Source of the DNA: Bifidobacterium samirii
Lineage (GTDB): Bacteria; Actinomycetota; Actinomycetes; Actinomycetales; Bifidobacteriaceae
Direction of reading: 5' to 3'
Length of the DNA stretch: 64,000 nucleotides
Assembly: GCF_003952945.1 (NCBI RefSeq)
Contig: NZ_QXGK01000009.1
Location: forward strand, 1 to 64,000
Shown piece after piece: positions 16,037 through 25,676 of the stretch. Below the pieces are notes generated by a model. It ran no database searches, was not told the DNA's origin, and saw nothing but the letters and a program-made list of their open reading frames with translations. The first letter of the stretch is position 1, and each line of letters begins with the position of its first letter. A program made the position numbers and the translations under genes.

Positions 16037-16645
16037 CTACTTGTCCAGCCCGTCCATGGTGTAGGTGGTGTAGCCTTCGTAACGGTAGCTGGCGTCGATG
16101 CCCTTCATGTAGACCTGACGGTCGTCCACAGCGTCCGTCAGGGCGGCCTTGAGCAGGATCTTGATTTCGGTGTCGCGCACGGGACTGCGTTCCATGGCGA
16201 GGAGATAATCCTCCTTGTCCACGAGGCTCCAGTCGACCACCCTGCCCAGTTCCTTGCGCAGGATGCAGTCGAGCCAGATGCGGGTGCTGCGCCCGTTACC
16301 CTCTCTGAAGGGATGGGCGACGTTTATCTCGACGTATTTCTCTACGATCTGGTCGAAATCGTTCTGCGGCATCCGTCCGATGGCATCAAGCGCTGCACCC
16401 AGATACATGACTGCGGCGAAGCGGAAGCCGCCCTTGGCGATGTTCACCTCTCGCATCTGACCTGCGAACTCGGATATGTCCTGAAACAGGTAGGCGTGGA
16501 TCTTGGAAAGCCCGTCGAAAGTACCAACCTCGAACGTATTGAGCAGTCCGGTCTCGAACAGTTCGAGGGCGCGTCGCTTGGTGAGCAGCTCCTCCTGCCG
16601 GGCCAGTTCGATCTCATTGGTGATTCCAAGCTTGTTGCTGAGCAT
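16037..16645 (-). CDS. Fic family protein, class III-like
   Basis: A 202-residue Fic-domain protein. The catalytic motif HPFREGNGR is at residues 111-119, matching HxFx(D/E)GNGRxxR with R122 following. Fic enzymes usually transfer AMP from ATP to a hydroxyl side chain of a target protein. Near the C-terminus SYRYEG (186-191) fits the inhibitory-helix motif (S/T)xxxE(G/N); its C-terminal position is the class III (NmFic-like) arrangement, in which the enzyme restrains itself and is released by oligomer change or autoAMPylation. No separate antitoxin gene is therefore required. I set the start at 16645, after AGGAAAGG; longer upstream readings lack a ribosome binding site. mrr follows after 26 bases, suggesting a shared defence or stress role. 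Confidence 0.88.
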   Translation of the reverse strand: MLSNKLGITNEIELARQEELLTKRRALELFETGLLNTFEVGTFDGLSKIHAYLFQDISEFAGQMREVNIAKGGFRFAAVMYLGAALDAIGRMPQNDFDQIVEKYVEINVAHPFREGNGRSTRIWLDCILRKELGRVVDWSLVDKEDYLLAMERSPVRDTEIKILLKAALTDAVDDRQVYMKGIDASYRYEGYTTYTMDGLDK

Positions 16646-16763
16646 GAATGCCTTTCCTGTGGACGATGAGAGAAGTTCCACTCGTTCTGCCACGATTGTA
16701 CCGTGGGCATCCTGGACGAGGGATGTTCTGGATTGAATCGCCGACGAAGGAGAGCGTGGCATT

Positions 16764-17099
16764 ATGGGTTCCAGCAAAGAGTATCTGGGCTATGTATTGG
16801 AACAGTTGTCGGATCTGAATGATGTGACCTATCGCGCGATGATGGGCGAGTACATCCTCTATTTCCGCGGTAGGATCGTCGGCGGCATCTACGACGACCG
16901 TCTGCTCGTCAAACCCGTTCCTTCCGCGATCTCCCGTATGACTGACGCCGTCTATGAGTCGCCATATGAGGGTGCCAAAGCGATGCTCCTCGTCGACGAT
17001 GTCGACGACAAGGAATCCCTCTGCGATCTGTTGCTCGCCATGGTGGATGAACTTCCCGCACCGAAGAACACTTCATCCCGGAGGAAACCAGCGGCCTGA
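16764..17099 (+). CDS. TfoX N-terminal domain protein
   Basis: A 111-residue protein matching the TfoX/Sxy N-terminal domain family (YLGYVLEQLSDL, YRAMMGEYILYFRGRIVGGIYDDRLLVKP). TfoX/Sxy controls competence in gammaproteobacteria, but stand-alone N-terminal-domain proteins are common in Gram-positive bacteria and their function is unknown. The C-terminal TfoX domain is absent and the tail is basic (SSRRKPAA). It is divergent from the Fic gene, with 118 bases between starts. The ATG at 16764 follows GAAGGAGAG. I see no link to competence genes here. Confidence 0.8.
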   Translation: MGSSKEYLGYVLEQLSDLNDVTYRAMMGEYILYFRGRIVGGIYDDRLLVKPVPSAISRMTDAVYESPYEGAKAMLLVDDVDDKESLCDLLLAMVDELPAPKNTSSRRKPAA

Positions 17100-17162
17100 T
17101 TCATCGATGACTCGGTTGCTCTGACACCTCCAGGATTGGGAATCGGGATGAGACACGCATCC

Positions 17163-17400
17163 TTAGTCCGATTGACGAAGCGTGGTGAAACCGTCGGTCC
17201 AGCCTAGGCGGTCGACCCGGGAGCGGTGTATCTCAAAGCAGTTTATCGGATGCTCTCTGAACCCTTCCTTCACCTTGAGCTGCTCGATCGCATCATGCGC
17301 CTTCGCTTCGGAGGAGAAGACGCCGATCAGTTTCTCCTCCTCCCGTGCGCCGTCATCATCCGCCAGATCATATACATGCCATAGCAGAAAAAACGTCCAT
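17163..17400 (-). pseudogene. DUF7336-like small protein, frameshifted at a T6 tract
   Basis: Downstream of the tract the frame reads LLWHVYDLADDDG, EEEKLIGVFSSEAKAHDAIE and LGWTDGFTT, resembling the small DUF7336-type proteins. The best start is an ATG at 17400 with AAGGA five bases upstream, but it reads ATG GAC GTT TTT TCT and meets a TGA after ten codons. Removing one T from the run of six (17388-17393 on the plus strand as A) would join MDVF directly to LLWHVYDL. The alternative is an unbroken longer frame from 17519 without a ribosome binding site. So the gene is probably inactivated, or switched by slippage. Function is unknown. Confidence 0.6.
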
Positions 17401-17502
17401 CGTCGTCCTTCTCGGTTGATTCGCAGTTCCGGTACTATTCTGCCATGCAAAAGGGGGCCGGACGAAGTGGAAGAACCAAAAGAAACGCCGAAACGGCCTA
17501 CT

Positions 17503-17952
17503 TCAACTTGACAAAACACACACGCTCTTCGATTTGAGCACGACCTCGGCCGCGGCCCACCATACCGCCGCGGCCGTCAGACGTCTGCCCTCGTCGGCTA
17601 TGCGGGTCAGATCGTCGGTCCACGAGCGCGCGCACGACGCACACTCGTATCGCCTGACCCGCACCATCAAATGCACCGCGTGCTGGCCGACGGGTGTGTG
17701 CGCGAACCGACGCCGCCACGAGGAACGCACACGCCCCATGGCACCGCAATCGCGGCAGTAACGGGCCGCGTCGTCCGCCGGCTCGCAGCCGATCAGCCAC
17801 ACGCCGGCACGCGAGCCCGCGGTCACGTGCCTCTGCGAGACGGGATTCAGACCCAGCCTGTCCAGGCCGAGCAGGACCCGACCGTCGAACGCGCTAGACT
17901 CAATACCAAGCCGCGCGGTTTCATTCACTTTTTCAATCACACACCGAATCAA
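17503..17952 (-). pseudogene. ISL3-family transposase, N-terminal fragment
   Basis: About 145 residues survive. They carry the zinc-ribbon pair CRDCG and ECASCARSW and the helix LTAAAVWWAAAEVVLKSKSV, which in ISL3 transposases leads into the DNA-binding and DDE regions. After that the homology stops and the frame closes by chance within eight residues. The ATG at 17952 is the likely original start. The fragment cannot transpose by itself. Confidence 0.75.
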
Positions 17953-17988
17953 ACCGCACGGCCCTTACACACCAAAATGCGAAGAGCC
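17503..17988 (-). mobile_element. ISL3-family insertion sequence remnant
   Basis: Contains the N-terminal part of an ISL3-type transposase (17503-17952) and what looks like the terminal repeat, reading GGCTCTTCGCATTTTGG on the minus strand and ending at 17988. The other end and the catalytic DDE region are missing: the sequence switches at about 17515 to unrelated DNA upstream of the small gene at 17163-17400. Confidence 0.7.
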
Positions 17989-18056
17989 AATAAAGAACTG
18001 TGCTGCCATGTCTAATCCTTTCACACGTGTGTTTACTTGCTATCTATAACGCCGCG

Positions 18057-18215
18057 TCAGAAACCAAATACCTCCTCCTCAATCTCGGCGGCGCTCTCGG
18101 CGTTAGGGAACATATCGGCAAGGGTCGCGGAAGCGTCCTCGCGGGTCATGTAGGCATCGTCCCAGCCGAAGGCAGATGCCAGTTCCTCGTAGAAATCTAA
18201 ATCTCTGTCGCTCAT
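18057..18215 (-). CDS. small acidic hypothetical protein (52 aa)
   Basis: A very acidic 52-residue protein (MSDRDLDFYEELASAFGWDD at the start, EIEEEVFGF at the end). The start at 18215 has a perfect TAGGAGG ribosome binding site eight bases upstream, which argues that it is real despite its size. It follows the 140-residue gene after 11 bases, so its ribosome binding site overlaps that stop region and the two are probably translationally linked. No family is recognised. Its charge and pairing would suit an inhibitor or antitoxin-like partner, but that is only a guess. Confidence 0.6.
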   Translation of the reverse strand: MSDRDLDFYEELASAFGWDDAYMTREDASATLADMFPNAESAAEIEEEVFGF

Positions 18216-18226
18216 GTCGGTTCCTC

Positions 18227-18649
18227 CTACAAGTGATGGACAGAGCCTCGCGCCACGTCTATGGCTACCCGGAATATGATTGCTACCACCCAGTTACGGT
18301 TGATTTTGCCAGAGCCAGATAAGGCTTCCTGCATGTCGTCCTTCACCTTATCAAGACGCTCGATAAGAGCGGGTGAGGCGTTGAATTGCACACGATAGCG
18401 AATGTCCGGGCAATCAATGGTTTCATCCGTCGCGCCGAACATGGACGCGGGGGCTTTCCTGTAGAAATCAAAGTCCACAGGGCCGTTCTTGGAGACTTCG
18501 GCCTCGTAGACTTCAAGCGCATAGGCCAAGCAGGTCGCGAACGTAACGCGCACATCGGCCCCACCCAGCACATTTTCACGGTACAAATCTGCCACCGCAT
18601 CACGGGTAAAGGCCACCTCCCGCCTGCAATCCATGTCCCATTTCTTCAT
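18227..18649 (-). CDS. hypothetical protein (140 aa), first gene of a two-gene operon
   Basis: A 140-residue protein that I do not recognise. It is mostly helical by eye, with an N-terminal stretch MKKWDMDCRREVAFTRDAV, a central alternating segment YALEVYEAEVSKNGPVDFDFY and a C-terminal VVAIIFRVAIDVARG that is hydrophobic but short for a membrane helix. The start at 18649 has an excellent AAAGGAGG site. A hairpin (18676-18697) sits in the leader just upstream. Codon use is less GC-biased than in core genes such as guaA, which fits acquisition. It is followed at once by the 52-residue gene. Plasmid- or element-derived cargo is likely; the function is unknown. Confidence 0.6.
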   Translation of the reverse strand: MKKWDMDCRREVAFTRDAVADLYRENVLGGADVRVTFATCLAYALEVYEAEVSKNGPVDFDFYRKAPASMFGATDETIDCPDIRYRVQFNASPALIERLDKVKDDMQEALSGSGKINRNWVVAIIFRVAIDVARGSVHHL

Positions 18650-18675
18650 GTTGTGCCTCCTTTTCTTTAGTAGTC

Positions 18676-18697
18676 ACTCCCTCTGGAAGGAGGGAGT
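18676..18697 (-). promoter_or_regulatory. leader hairpin upstream of the orphan operon
   Basis: ACTCCCTC at 18676-18683 pairs with GAGGGAGT at 18690-18697 around a six-base loop. It lies 27 bases before the ATG at 18649 and could be an operator or an mRNA 5' structure. Confidence 0.45.
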
Positions 18698-18804
18698 CGT
18701 TAGCCGTATTGTAGCCAGCGAGGCGGACGGACGCAACCCAAAACCACCAAATAAAACAAAGCGAGCGAAACGCGCCCAATCAGAGCCAATCAGAGCCAAG
18801 GCGA

Positions 18805-18878
18805 AGCCGTTTCAACACTCCCCATGGCCTACGGGTCGGGTGTAGAACCCTCCGGCCATGGGGAGCATTGAAACGGCT
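18805..18878. repeat. long imperfect palindrome with a 24-nt loop
   Basis: AGCCGTTTCAA (18805-18815) pairs with TTGAAACGGCT (18868-18878), and after a CA/CA mismatch CTCCCCATGGCC (18818-18829) pairs with GGCCATGGGGAG (18854-18865). The loop 18830-18853 contains GGGT...ACCC. No T-run and no gene adjoin it. Just before it AATCAGAGCC is repeated in tandem (about 18778-18797). Confidence 0.7.
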
Positions 18879-18940
18879 CGCAAGCTTGATTTCATGGGTA
18901 AATCCTCGGTCGGTACCATGTGGGTACCACGACAAGGACG

Positions 18941-18973
18941 CAAAACAAAAACGCCCCTGATAAACAGGGGCGC
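18941..18973 (-). terminator. guaA terminator
   Basis: On the minus strand a GCGCCCCTG/CAGGGGCGT stem with an AT-rich loop is followed by TTTTTGTTTTG. It starts 17 bases beyond the guaA stop. Confidence 0.88.
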
Positions 18974-18989
18974 TCAGGCTTCTATATCT

Positions 18990-20552
<1,563 letters not shown>

Positions 20553-21007
20553 GTATTCTCCCTTATATAGAGGTAGCCGAGTTGGACGGAATAACACGAC
20601 CATTGTGGCGTTGCGCGGCGACATCGGGCCGTTCTGACGCGCCGTGGCGGCGGACCCGGGGAATGTGACATATCGTTACGTTCGATTGAACAACACGCCG
20701 CGGCACCTGATGGCGAAACGAACGTGGCGAACCCGTTCAAAACGTTGATTCGGCGCGGAATTGAGCCGTTTTCGGCGTTTCTGCGAACCATTGTCGTGTT
20801 CACAAAACGGCCACCAAAACCGCACAAAAGATGAGATTTTTAGAACATTTACGAACAGACATGCAAAAAAACAGCCAAAAGTCGAACGTAGTACGTAATA
20901 TACCGAAGTGATTGGGAGCGGGCTTGCGCGCGATCGCAAGGTCACGTCGGTTCGCGACCTAGACAATAATCAATCGCACAACACAGTGCAGGAGTACAGG
21001 AGTACAT
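20553..21007 (+). promoter_or_regulatory. long control region upstream of xfp
   Basis: This 455-base gap between divergent guaA and xfp has no gene. It is clearly more AT-rich than its surroundings from about 20750 to 20920. An ACGTA-G-TACGT inverted repeat lies at 20886-20896, directly before TAATATA, which could be a -10 element. A long AT-rich leader fits a very highly expressed gene. Confidence 0.5.
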
Positions 21008-23485
21008 ATGACGAGTCCTGTTATTGGCACCCCTTGGAAGAAGCTTGACGCTCCGGTTTCCGAGGAAGCCCTCGAAGGCGTTGACAAGTACTGGCGCGCT
21101 TCCAACTACCTTTCCATCGGCCAGATCTATCTGCGCTCGAACCCGCTGATGAAGGAGCCCTTCACTCGTGACGACGTGAAGCACCGCCTCGTCGGCCACT
21201 GGGGCACCACTCCGGGCCTGAACTTCCTGATCGGCCACATCAACCGCTTCATCGCGGACCACGGCCAGAACACCGTGATCATCATGGGCCCGGGCCACGG
21301 CGGCCCGGCCGGTACCTCCCAGTCCTACCTGGACGGCACCTACACCGAGACCTTCCCGGCGATCACCAAGGATGAGGCCGGCCTGCAGAAGTTCTTCCGC
21401 CAGTTCTCCTACCCGGGCGGCATTCCGTCCCACTTCGCTCCGGAGACCCCGGGCTCCATCCACGAGGGTGGCGAGCTGGGCTACGCCCTGTCCCACGCCT
21501 TCGGCGCCGTGATGAACAACCCGAGCCTGTTCGTGCCGGCCATCGTCGGCGACGGCGAGGCCGAGACCGGCCCGCTGGCCACCGGCTGGCAGTCCAACAA
21601 GCTGATCAACCCGCGCACCGACGGCATCGTGCTGCCGATCCTGCACCTGAACGGCTACAAGATCGCCAACCCGACCATCCTGGCCCGCATCTCCGACGAA
21701 GAGCTGCATGACTTCTTCCACGGCATGGGCTACGAGCCGTACGAGTTCGTCGCCGGCTTCGACGACGAGTCCAACGCCTCGATCCACCGTCGCTTCGCCG
21801 AGCTGTTCGAGTCCATCTGGGACGAGATCTGCGACATCAAGGCCGCCGCGAACACCGACGATGTGCATCGTCCGTTCTACCCGATGCTGATCTTCCGCAC
21901 CCCGAAGGGCTGGACCTGCCCGAAGTTCATCGACGGCAAGAAGACCGAGGGCTCCTGGCGTTCGCACCAGGTCCCGCTGGCTTCCGCCCGCGACACCGAG
22001 GCCCACTTCGAGGTCCTCAAGAACTGGCTCGAGTCCTACAAGCCGGAGGAGCTGTTCGACGAGAACGGCGCCGTCCGTCCTGAGGTCACCGCGTTCATGC
22101 CGGAAGGCGAGCTGCGCATCGGCGCCAACCCGAACGCCAACGGCGGCGTGATCCGCGAGGATCTGAAGCTCCCGGCGCTCGAGGACTACGAGGTCAAGGA
22201 AGTCAAGGAGTTCGGCCACGGCTGGGGCCAGCTCGAGGCCACCCGCGCCCTGGGCACCTACACCCGCGACATCATCAAGCTGAACCCGGATTCGTTCCGC
22301 ATCTTCGGACCGGACGAGACCGCCTCCAACCGTCTGCAGGCCGCCTACGACGTCACCAACAAGCAGTGGGACGCCGGCTACCTGTCGGAGCAGGTCGATG
22401 AGCACATGGCCGTCACCGGCCAGGTCACCGAGCAGCTCTCCGAGCACCAGATGGAAGGCTTCCTCGAGGCCTACCTGCTGACCGGCCGTCACGGCATCTG
22501 GAGCTCCTACGAGTCCTTCGTGCACGTGATCGACTCCATGCTCAACCAGCATGCGAAGTGGCTCGAGGCCACCGTCCGTGAGATCCCGTGGCGCAAGCCG
22601 ATCTCCTCGATGAACCTGCTGGTCTCCTCGCACGTCTGGCGTCAGGACCACAACGGCTTCTCGCACCAGGATCCGGGCGTCACCTCCGTCCTGCTGAACA
22701 AGTGCTTCAACAACGACCACGTCATCGGCATCTACTTCCCGGTGGATTCCAACATGCTGCTGGCCGTGGCCGAGAAGTGCTACAAGTCCACCAACATGAT
22801 CAACGCCATCGTCGCCGGCAAGCAGCCGGCCGCCACCTGGCTGACCCTGGACGAGGCTCGCGCCGAGCTCGAGAAGGGTGCCGCCGAGTGGAAGTGGGCC
22901 TCCAACGTGGAGTCCAACGACGAGGCCGACATCGTGCTGGCCGCCGCCGGTGACGTCCCGCAGCAGGAGCTCATGGCCGCCGCCGACAAGCTGGCCGCCC
23001 TGGGCATCAAGTTCAAGGTCGTCAACGTGGTGGATCTGGTCAAGCTGCAGTCCGCCAAGGAGAACAACGAGGCCCTGTCCGACGAGGAGTTCGCCGAGAT
23101 CTTCACCGAGGACAAGCCGGTTCTGTTCGCCTACCACTCCTACGCCCGCGACATCCGTGGTCTGATCTACGATCGCCCGAACCACGACAACTTCAACGTC
23201 CACGGCTACGAGGAGCAGGGCTCCACCACCACCCCGTACGACATGGTCCGCGTGAACAACATCGACCGCTATGAGCTGACCGCCGAGGCCCTGCGCATGG
23301 TCGACGCCGAGAAGTTCGCCGACAAGATCGCCGAGCTCGAGGCCTTCCGTCAGGAAGCCTTCCAGTTCGCGGTCGACAACGGCTACGATCACCCGGATTA
23401 CACCGACTGGATCTACTCCGGTGTGAAGACCGACGTCCAGGGTGCCGTCACCGCCACCGCCGCCACCGCCGGCGACAACGAGTGA
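21008..23485 (+). CDS. xfp: xylulose-5-phosphate/fructose-6-phosphate phosphoketolase
   Basis: The defining enzyme of the bifid shunt. It cleaves fructose-6-phosphate and xylulose-5-phosphate with phosphate to acetyl-phosphate plus erythrose-4-phosphate or glyceraldehyde-3-phosphate, using thiamine diphosphate. The 825 residues match the usual length. Signatures include [19 protein letters not shown] (around residues 97-115), the TPP-binding [14 protein letters not shown], and [18 protein letters not shown] in the pyrimidine-binding domain. The codon choice is extremely regular (for example GGC, CTG, AAG and GAG throughout), as in the most highly expressed genes. GCAGGAGTACAGGAGTACAT gives two ribosome-binding options before the ATG. 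It is monocistronic, with its own terminator. Confidence 0.99.
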   Translation: MTSPVIGTPWKKLDAPVSEEALEGVDKYWRASNYLSIGQIYLRSNPLMKEPFTRDDVKHRLVGHWGTTPGLNFLIGHINRFIADHGQNTVIIMGPGHGGPAGTSQSYLDGTYTETFPAITKDEAGLQKFFRQFSYPGGIPSHFAPETPGSIHEGGELGYALSHAFGAVMNNPSLFVPAIVGDGEAETGPLATGWQSNKLINPRTDGIVLPILHLNGYKIANPTILARISDEELHDFFHGMGYEPYEFVAGFDDESNASIHRRFAELFESIWDEICDIKAAANTDDVHRPFYPMLIFRTPKGWTCPKFIDGKKTEGSWRSHQVPLASARDTEAHFEVLKNWLESYKPEELFDENGAVRPEVTAFMPEGELRIGANPNANGGVIREDLKLPALEDYEVKEVKEFGHGWGQLEATRALGTYTRDIIKLNPDSFRIFGPDETASNRLQAAYDVTNKQWDAGYLSEQVDEHMAVTGQVTEQLSEHQMEGFLEAYLLTGRHGIWSSYESFVHVIDSMLNQHAKWLEATVREIPWRKPISSMNLLVSSHVWRQDHNGFSHQDPGVTSVLLNKCFNNDHVIGIYFPVDSNMLLAVAEKCYKSTNMINAIVAGKQPAATWLTLDEARAELEKGAAEWKWASNVESNDEADIVLAAAGDVPQQELMAAADKLAALGIKFKVVNVVDLVKLQSAKENNEALSDEEFAEIFTEDKPVLFAYHSYARDIRGLIYDRPNHDNFNVHGYEEQGSTTTPYDMVRVNNIDRYELTAEALRMVDAEKFADKIAELEAFRQEAFQFAVDNGYDHPDYTDWIYSGVKTDVQGAVTATAATAGDNE

Positions 23486-23520
23486 TGACGCTTCTGCCGT
23501 AACCACGGTCTGAGCTGATC

Positions 23521-23548
23521 GAACCCCCGGGAGCAATCCCGGGGGTTC
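23521..23548 (+). terminator. xfp terminator
   Basis: GAACCCCCGGGA (23521-23532) pairs with TCCCGGGGGTTC (23537-23548) around GCAA, 35 bases after the stop, followed by CTTCAT. Confidence 0.88.
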
Positions 23549-23703
23549 CTTCATATCCAAGGACGGTATGAGGTCGGTTCAGGGCCGATCCGGGGAGCGC
23601 TTCGGGACGACTCGCCGCAGCGGCTCGCACATCCGGTAGCACGGTTCCGCTACAATCAGTGTGTCAGTTTGCCCACCCCTCGAAGAAGAAGGAACCAACC
23701 CCC

Positions 23704-24756
23704 TTGGATGTGTCCTTTTCCCATTTCATCCAACAGGTGCTCTCGAATCCGGCGTTGACCGTCACGACGTTGCTGACGCTGGGAGTCATCTTCGTCAACG
23801 GATGGACCGACGCCCCCAATGCGATCGCCACCTGCGTGACCACGCGGTGCATGCGCGTGCGGTCGGCCGTCATCATGGCCGCCATATTCAACTTCCTCGG
23901 CGTCTTCCTGATGACCCAGTTCAACGCGTCCGTCGCCTCCACGATCTCCAACATGGTCGACTTCGGCGGTGACACCAACTCGGCCCTCATCGCCCTGTGC
24001 GCGGCCCTGTTCTCCATCGTCGTCTACAGCGTCGGCGCATCCCTGCTCGGCATCCCCACGTCGGAGAGCCACAGCCTCATCGCCGGCCTGTCGGGCGCTG
24101 CCATCGCCATCCAGGGCGGCATCGGCGGCATCAACATGGGCGAATGGGTCAAGGTGCTCTACGGTCTGGTCGCCAGCATCGTCATCGGATTCGGCATGGG
24201 CTGGATCGTCTGCAAGCTCGTGACGATCATCTGCGCCGGCATGGACCGCCGCCGCGCGAACGGCGTCTTCACGTACGCGCAGATCGTCGGCGCCGCCGCC
24301 ATGAGCTTCATGCACGGCGCACAGGACGGCCAGAAGTTCATCGGCGTGCTGTTCCTCGGCATGGCGTTCTGCAACGGCCAGTCCAGCGTCGCCGGCGTCG
24401 TCATCCCCGTATGGCTGATGATCCTGTGCAGCACCATCATGGGCGTCGGCACGTCCGTCGGCGGCGAGCGCATCATCAAATCCGTCGGCCAGGACATGGT
24501 CAAGCTCGAGAAGTACCAGGGCTTCGCCGCCGACCTGTCCAGCGCGCTGTGCCTGCTGCTCATGACCGTGCTCGGCATCCCCGTGTCCACCACGCACACC
24601 AAGACCAGCGCCATCATGGGCGTCGGCTCGGTGCGCCGCCTGTCGGCCATCAACTTCGGCGTCGTGCGCGACATGATGCTCACCTGGGTGTTCACGTTCC
24701 CCGGCTGCGGCCTGATCAGCTTCCTCATGGCCAAGCTGTTCATGTTCGTGTTCTAA
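23704..24756 (+). CDS. pit: inorganic phosphate transporter, PiT family
   Basis: A low-affinity phosphate:cation symporter of about 350 residues with roughly ten membrane segments. The duplicated PiT signatures are visible: GWTDAPNAIATCVTT in the first half and SFMHGAQDGQKFIGV in the second, with IPTSESHSLIAGL and IPVSTTHTKTSAIMG as the paired loops. The frame is open from a GTG at 23659, but a TACAAT -10 box at 23651-23656 would start transcription near 23663, after that codon. The TTG at 23704, ten bases beyond GAAGGA, is therefore the more likely start. The PhoU-like gene follows after 22 bases and is the typical partner. Confidence 0.9.
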   Translation: MDVSFSHFIQQVLSNPALTVTTLLTLGVIFVNGWTDAPNAIATCVTTRCMRVRSAVIMAAIFNFLGVFLMTQFNASVASTISNMVDFGGDTNSALIALCAALFSIVVYSVGASLLGIPTSESHSLIAGLSGAAIAIQGGIGGINMGEWVKVLYGLVASIVIGFGMGWIVCKLVTIICAGMDRRRANGVFTYAQIVGAAAMSFMHGAQDGQKFIGVLFLGMAFCNGQSSVAGVVIPVWLMILCSTIMGVGTSVGGERIIKSVGQDMVKLEKYQGFAADLSSALCLLLMTVLGIPVSTTHTKTSAIMGVGSVRRLSAINFGVVRDMMLTWVFTFPGCGLISFLMAKLFMFVF

Positions 24757-24778
24757 GAGTTTCAGGAAAGGACCCATA

Positions 24779-25402
24779 ATGGCGAAAAAGAACGACTCCT
24801 TCTACTTCGACGCGTTCCGGGAGAGCGCCGACTGCGCGTGCCGTGCGGCGAAGCTGCTGTCGGACGTGATGCACGACTACGATCCGGAGCGTCTGCGCGA
24901 GCACATGGCCGCGATGCACGAGATCGAGCAGGCCGCCGACGACGTGCGCCACGGCGTCATGGACGAGCTGGTCTCCGCGTTCATCACCCCATTCGAACGC
25001 GAGGACATCGCCGAGCTCAGCCACATCCTCGACGACGTGACCGACCGCATCGACGGCACGCTCCAGCGCCTCTACTACGACAACGTGACCGAGATCCGCC
25101 CCGACGCGCTCGAGATGGTCGACATGGTCGCCAAGTCGTGCAAGCGCATGGCGAAGCTCATCGACGAACTGCCGCGCTTCAAGCGCTCCAAGAAGCTGCG
25201 CAAGCTGGTGTTCGACGTCAACAACATCGAGTCGGACGCCGACACGCTGTACGTGGACGCGATGCGCGCCCTGCACACCGACGGCACCGACGCGCTGCAG
25301 GTGTTCGCCTGGCATGAGGTGTACGCCAACCTCGAGCTGTGCACCGACGACTGCGAGCACGTGGCCGACGCAGTGGACCACATCGTCATGAAGAACAGCT
25401 GA
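24779..25402 (+). CDS. PhoU-like DUF47 protein, Pit accessory
   Basis: A 207-residue all-helical protein of the DUF47 family (related to PhoU, TIGR00153-like). It contains VSAFITPFEREDIAELSHIL, the family signature, near residues 62-81, and DDVTDRIDGTLQRLY after it; the later helices end in CEHVADAVDHIVMKNS. Family members are almost always encoded beside pit genes and are thought to regulate or stabilise the phosphate carrier. Here it is 22 bases downstream of pit with AGGAAAGGACCC as the ribosome binding site, so the two form an operon that ends at the hairpin 25432-25487. Confidence 0.92.
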   Translation: MAKKNDSFYFDAFRESADCACRAAKLLSDVMHDYDPERLREHMAAMHEIEQAADDVRHGVMDELVSAFITPFEREDIAELSHILDDVTDRIDGTLQRLYYDNVTEIRPDALEMVDMVAKSCKRMAKLIDELPRFKRSKKLRKLVFDVNNIESDADTLYVDAMRALHTDGTDALQVFAWHEVYANLELCTDDCEHVADAVDHIVMKNS

Positions 25403-25431
25403 CGACGGCGGCACGACGGTAGCAGCACGCG

Positions 25432-25487
25432 AGCCCCGATTCCGGGGAGCGGAGGGGACCAATCCTCCGTTCCCCGGAATCGGGGCT
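25432..25487 (+). terminator. terminator of the pit operon
   Basis: A 24-bp stem: AGCCCCGATTCCGGGGA (25432-25448) with GCGGAGG pairs with its complement at 25464-25487 around an eight-base loop. It lies 30 bases after the DUF47 stop. Confidence 0.85.
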
Positions 25488-25676
25488 CTCTGTTATCCGC
25501 CGGCCGGGCACGTCCGACGCGCCCGATGTACGCGCTTCGGAAAATTCCGTCCCGGAATATAGACGCTCTGATACGCTGGAACACGTTGAATCCTCGCGGC
25601 CCCGCGCCATCCGGCGGCATCTCGCCCGCCGTGCGCGCCACGGCCGACTCCCTTCACGGTAAAACCAAGGAGCATC

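Noticed and set aside
18885-18940. GGTACCATGTGGGTACC near the guaA terminator as an operator
   Set aside because: It is two copies of a six-base palindrome without a gene or promoter that it could control.
23659-23703. GTG at 23659 as the pit start
   Set aside because: A TACAAT box at 23651-23656 would place the transcription start after this codon; the TTG at 23704 has a ribosome binding site.
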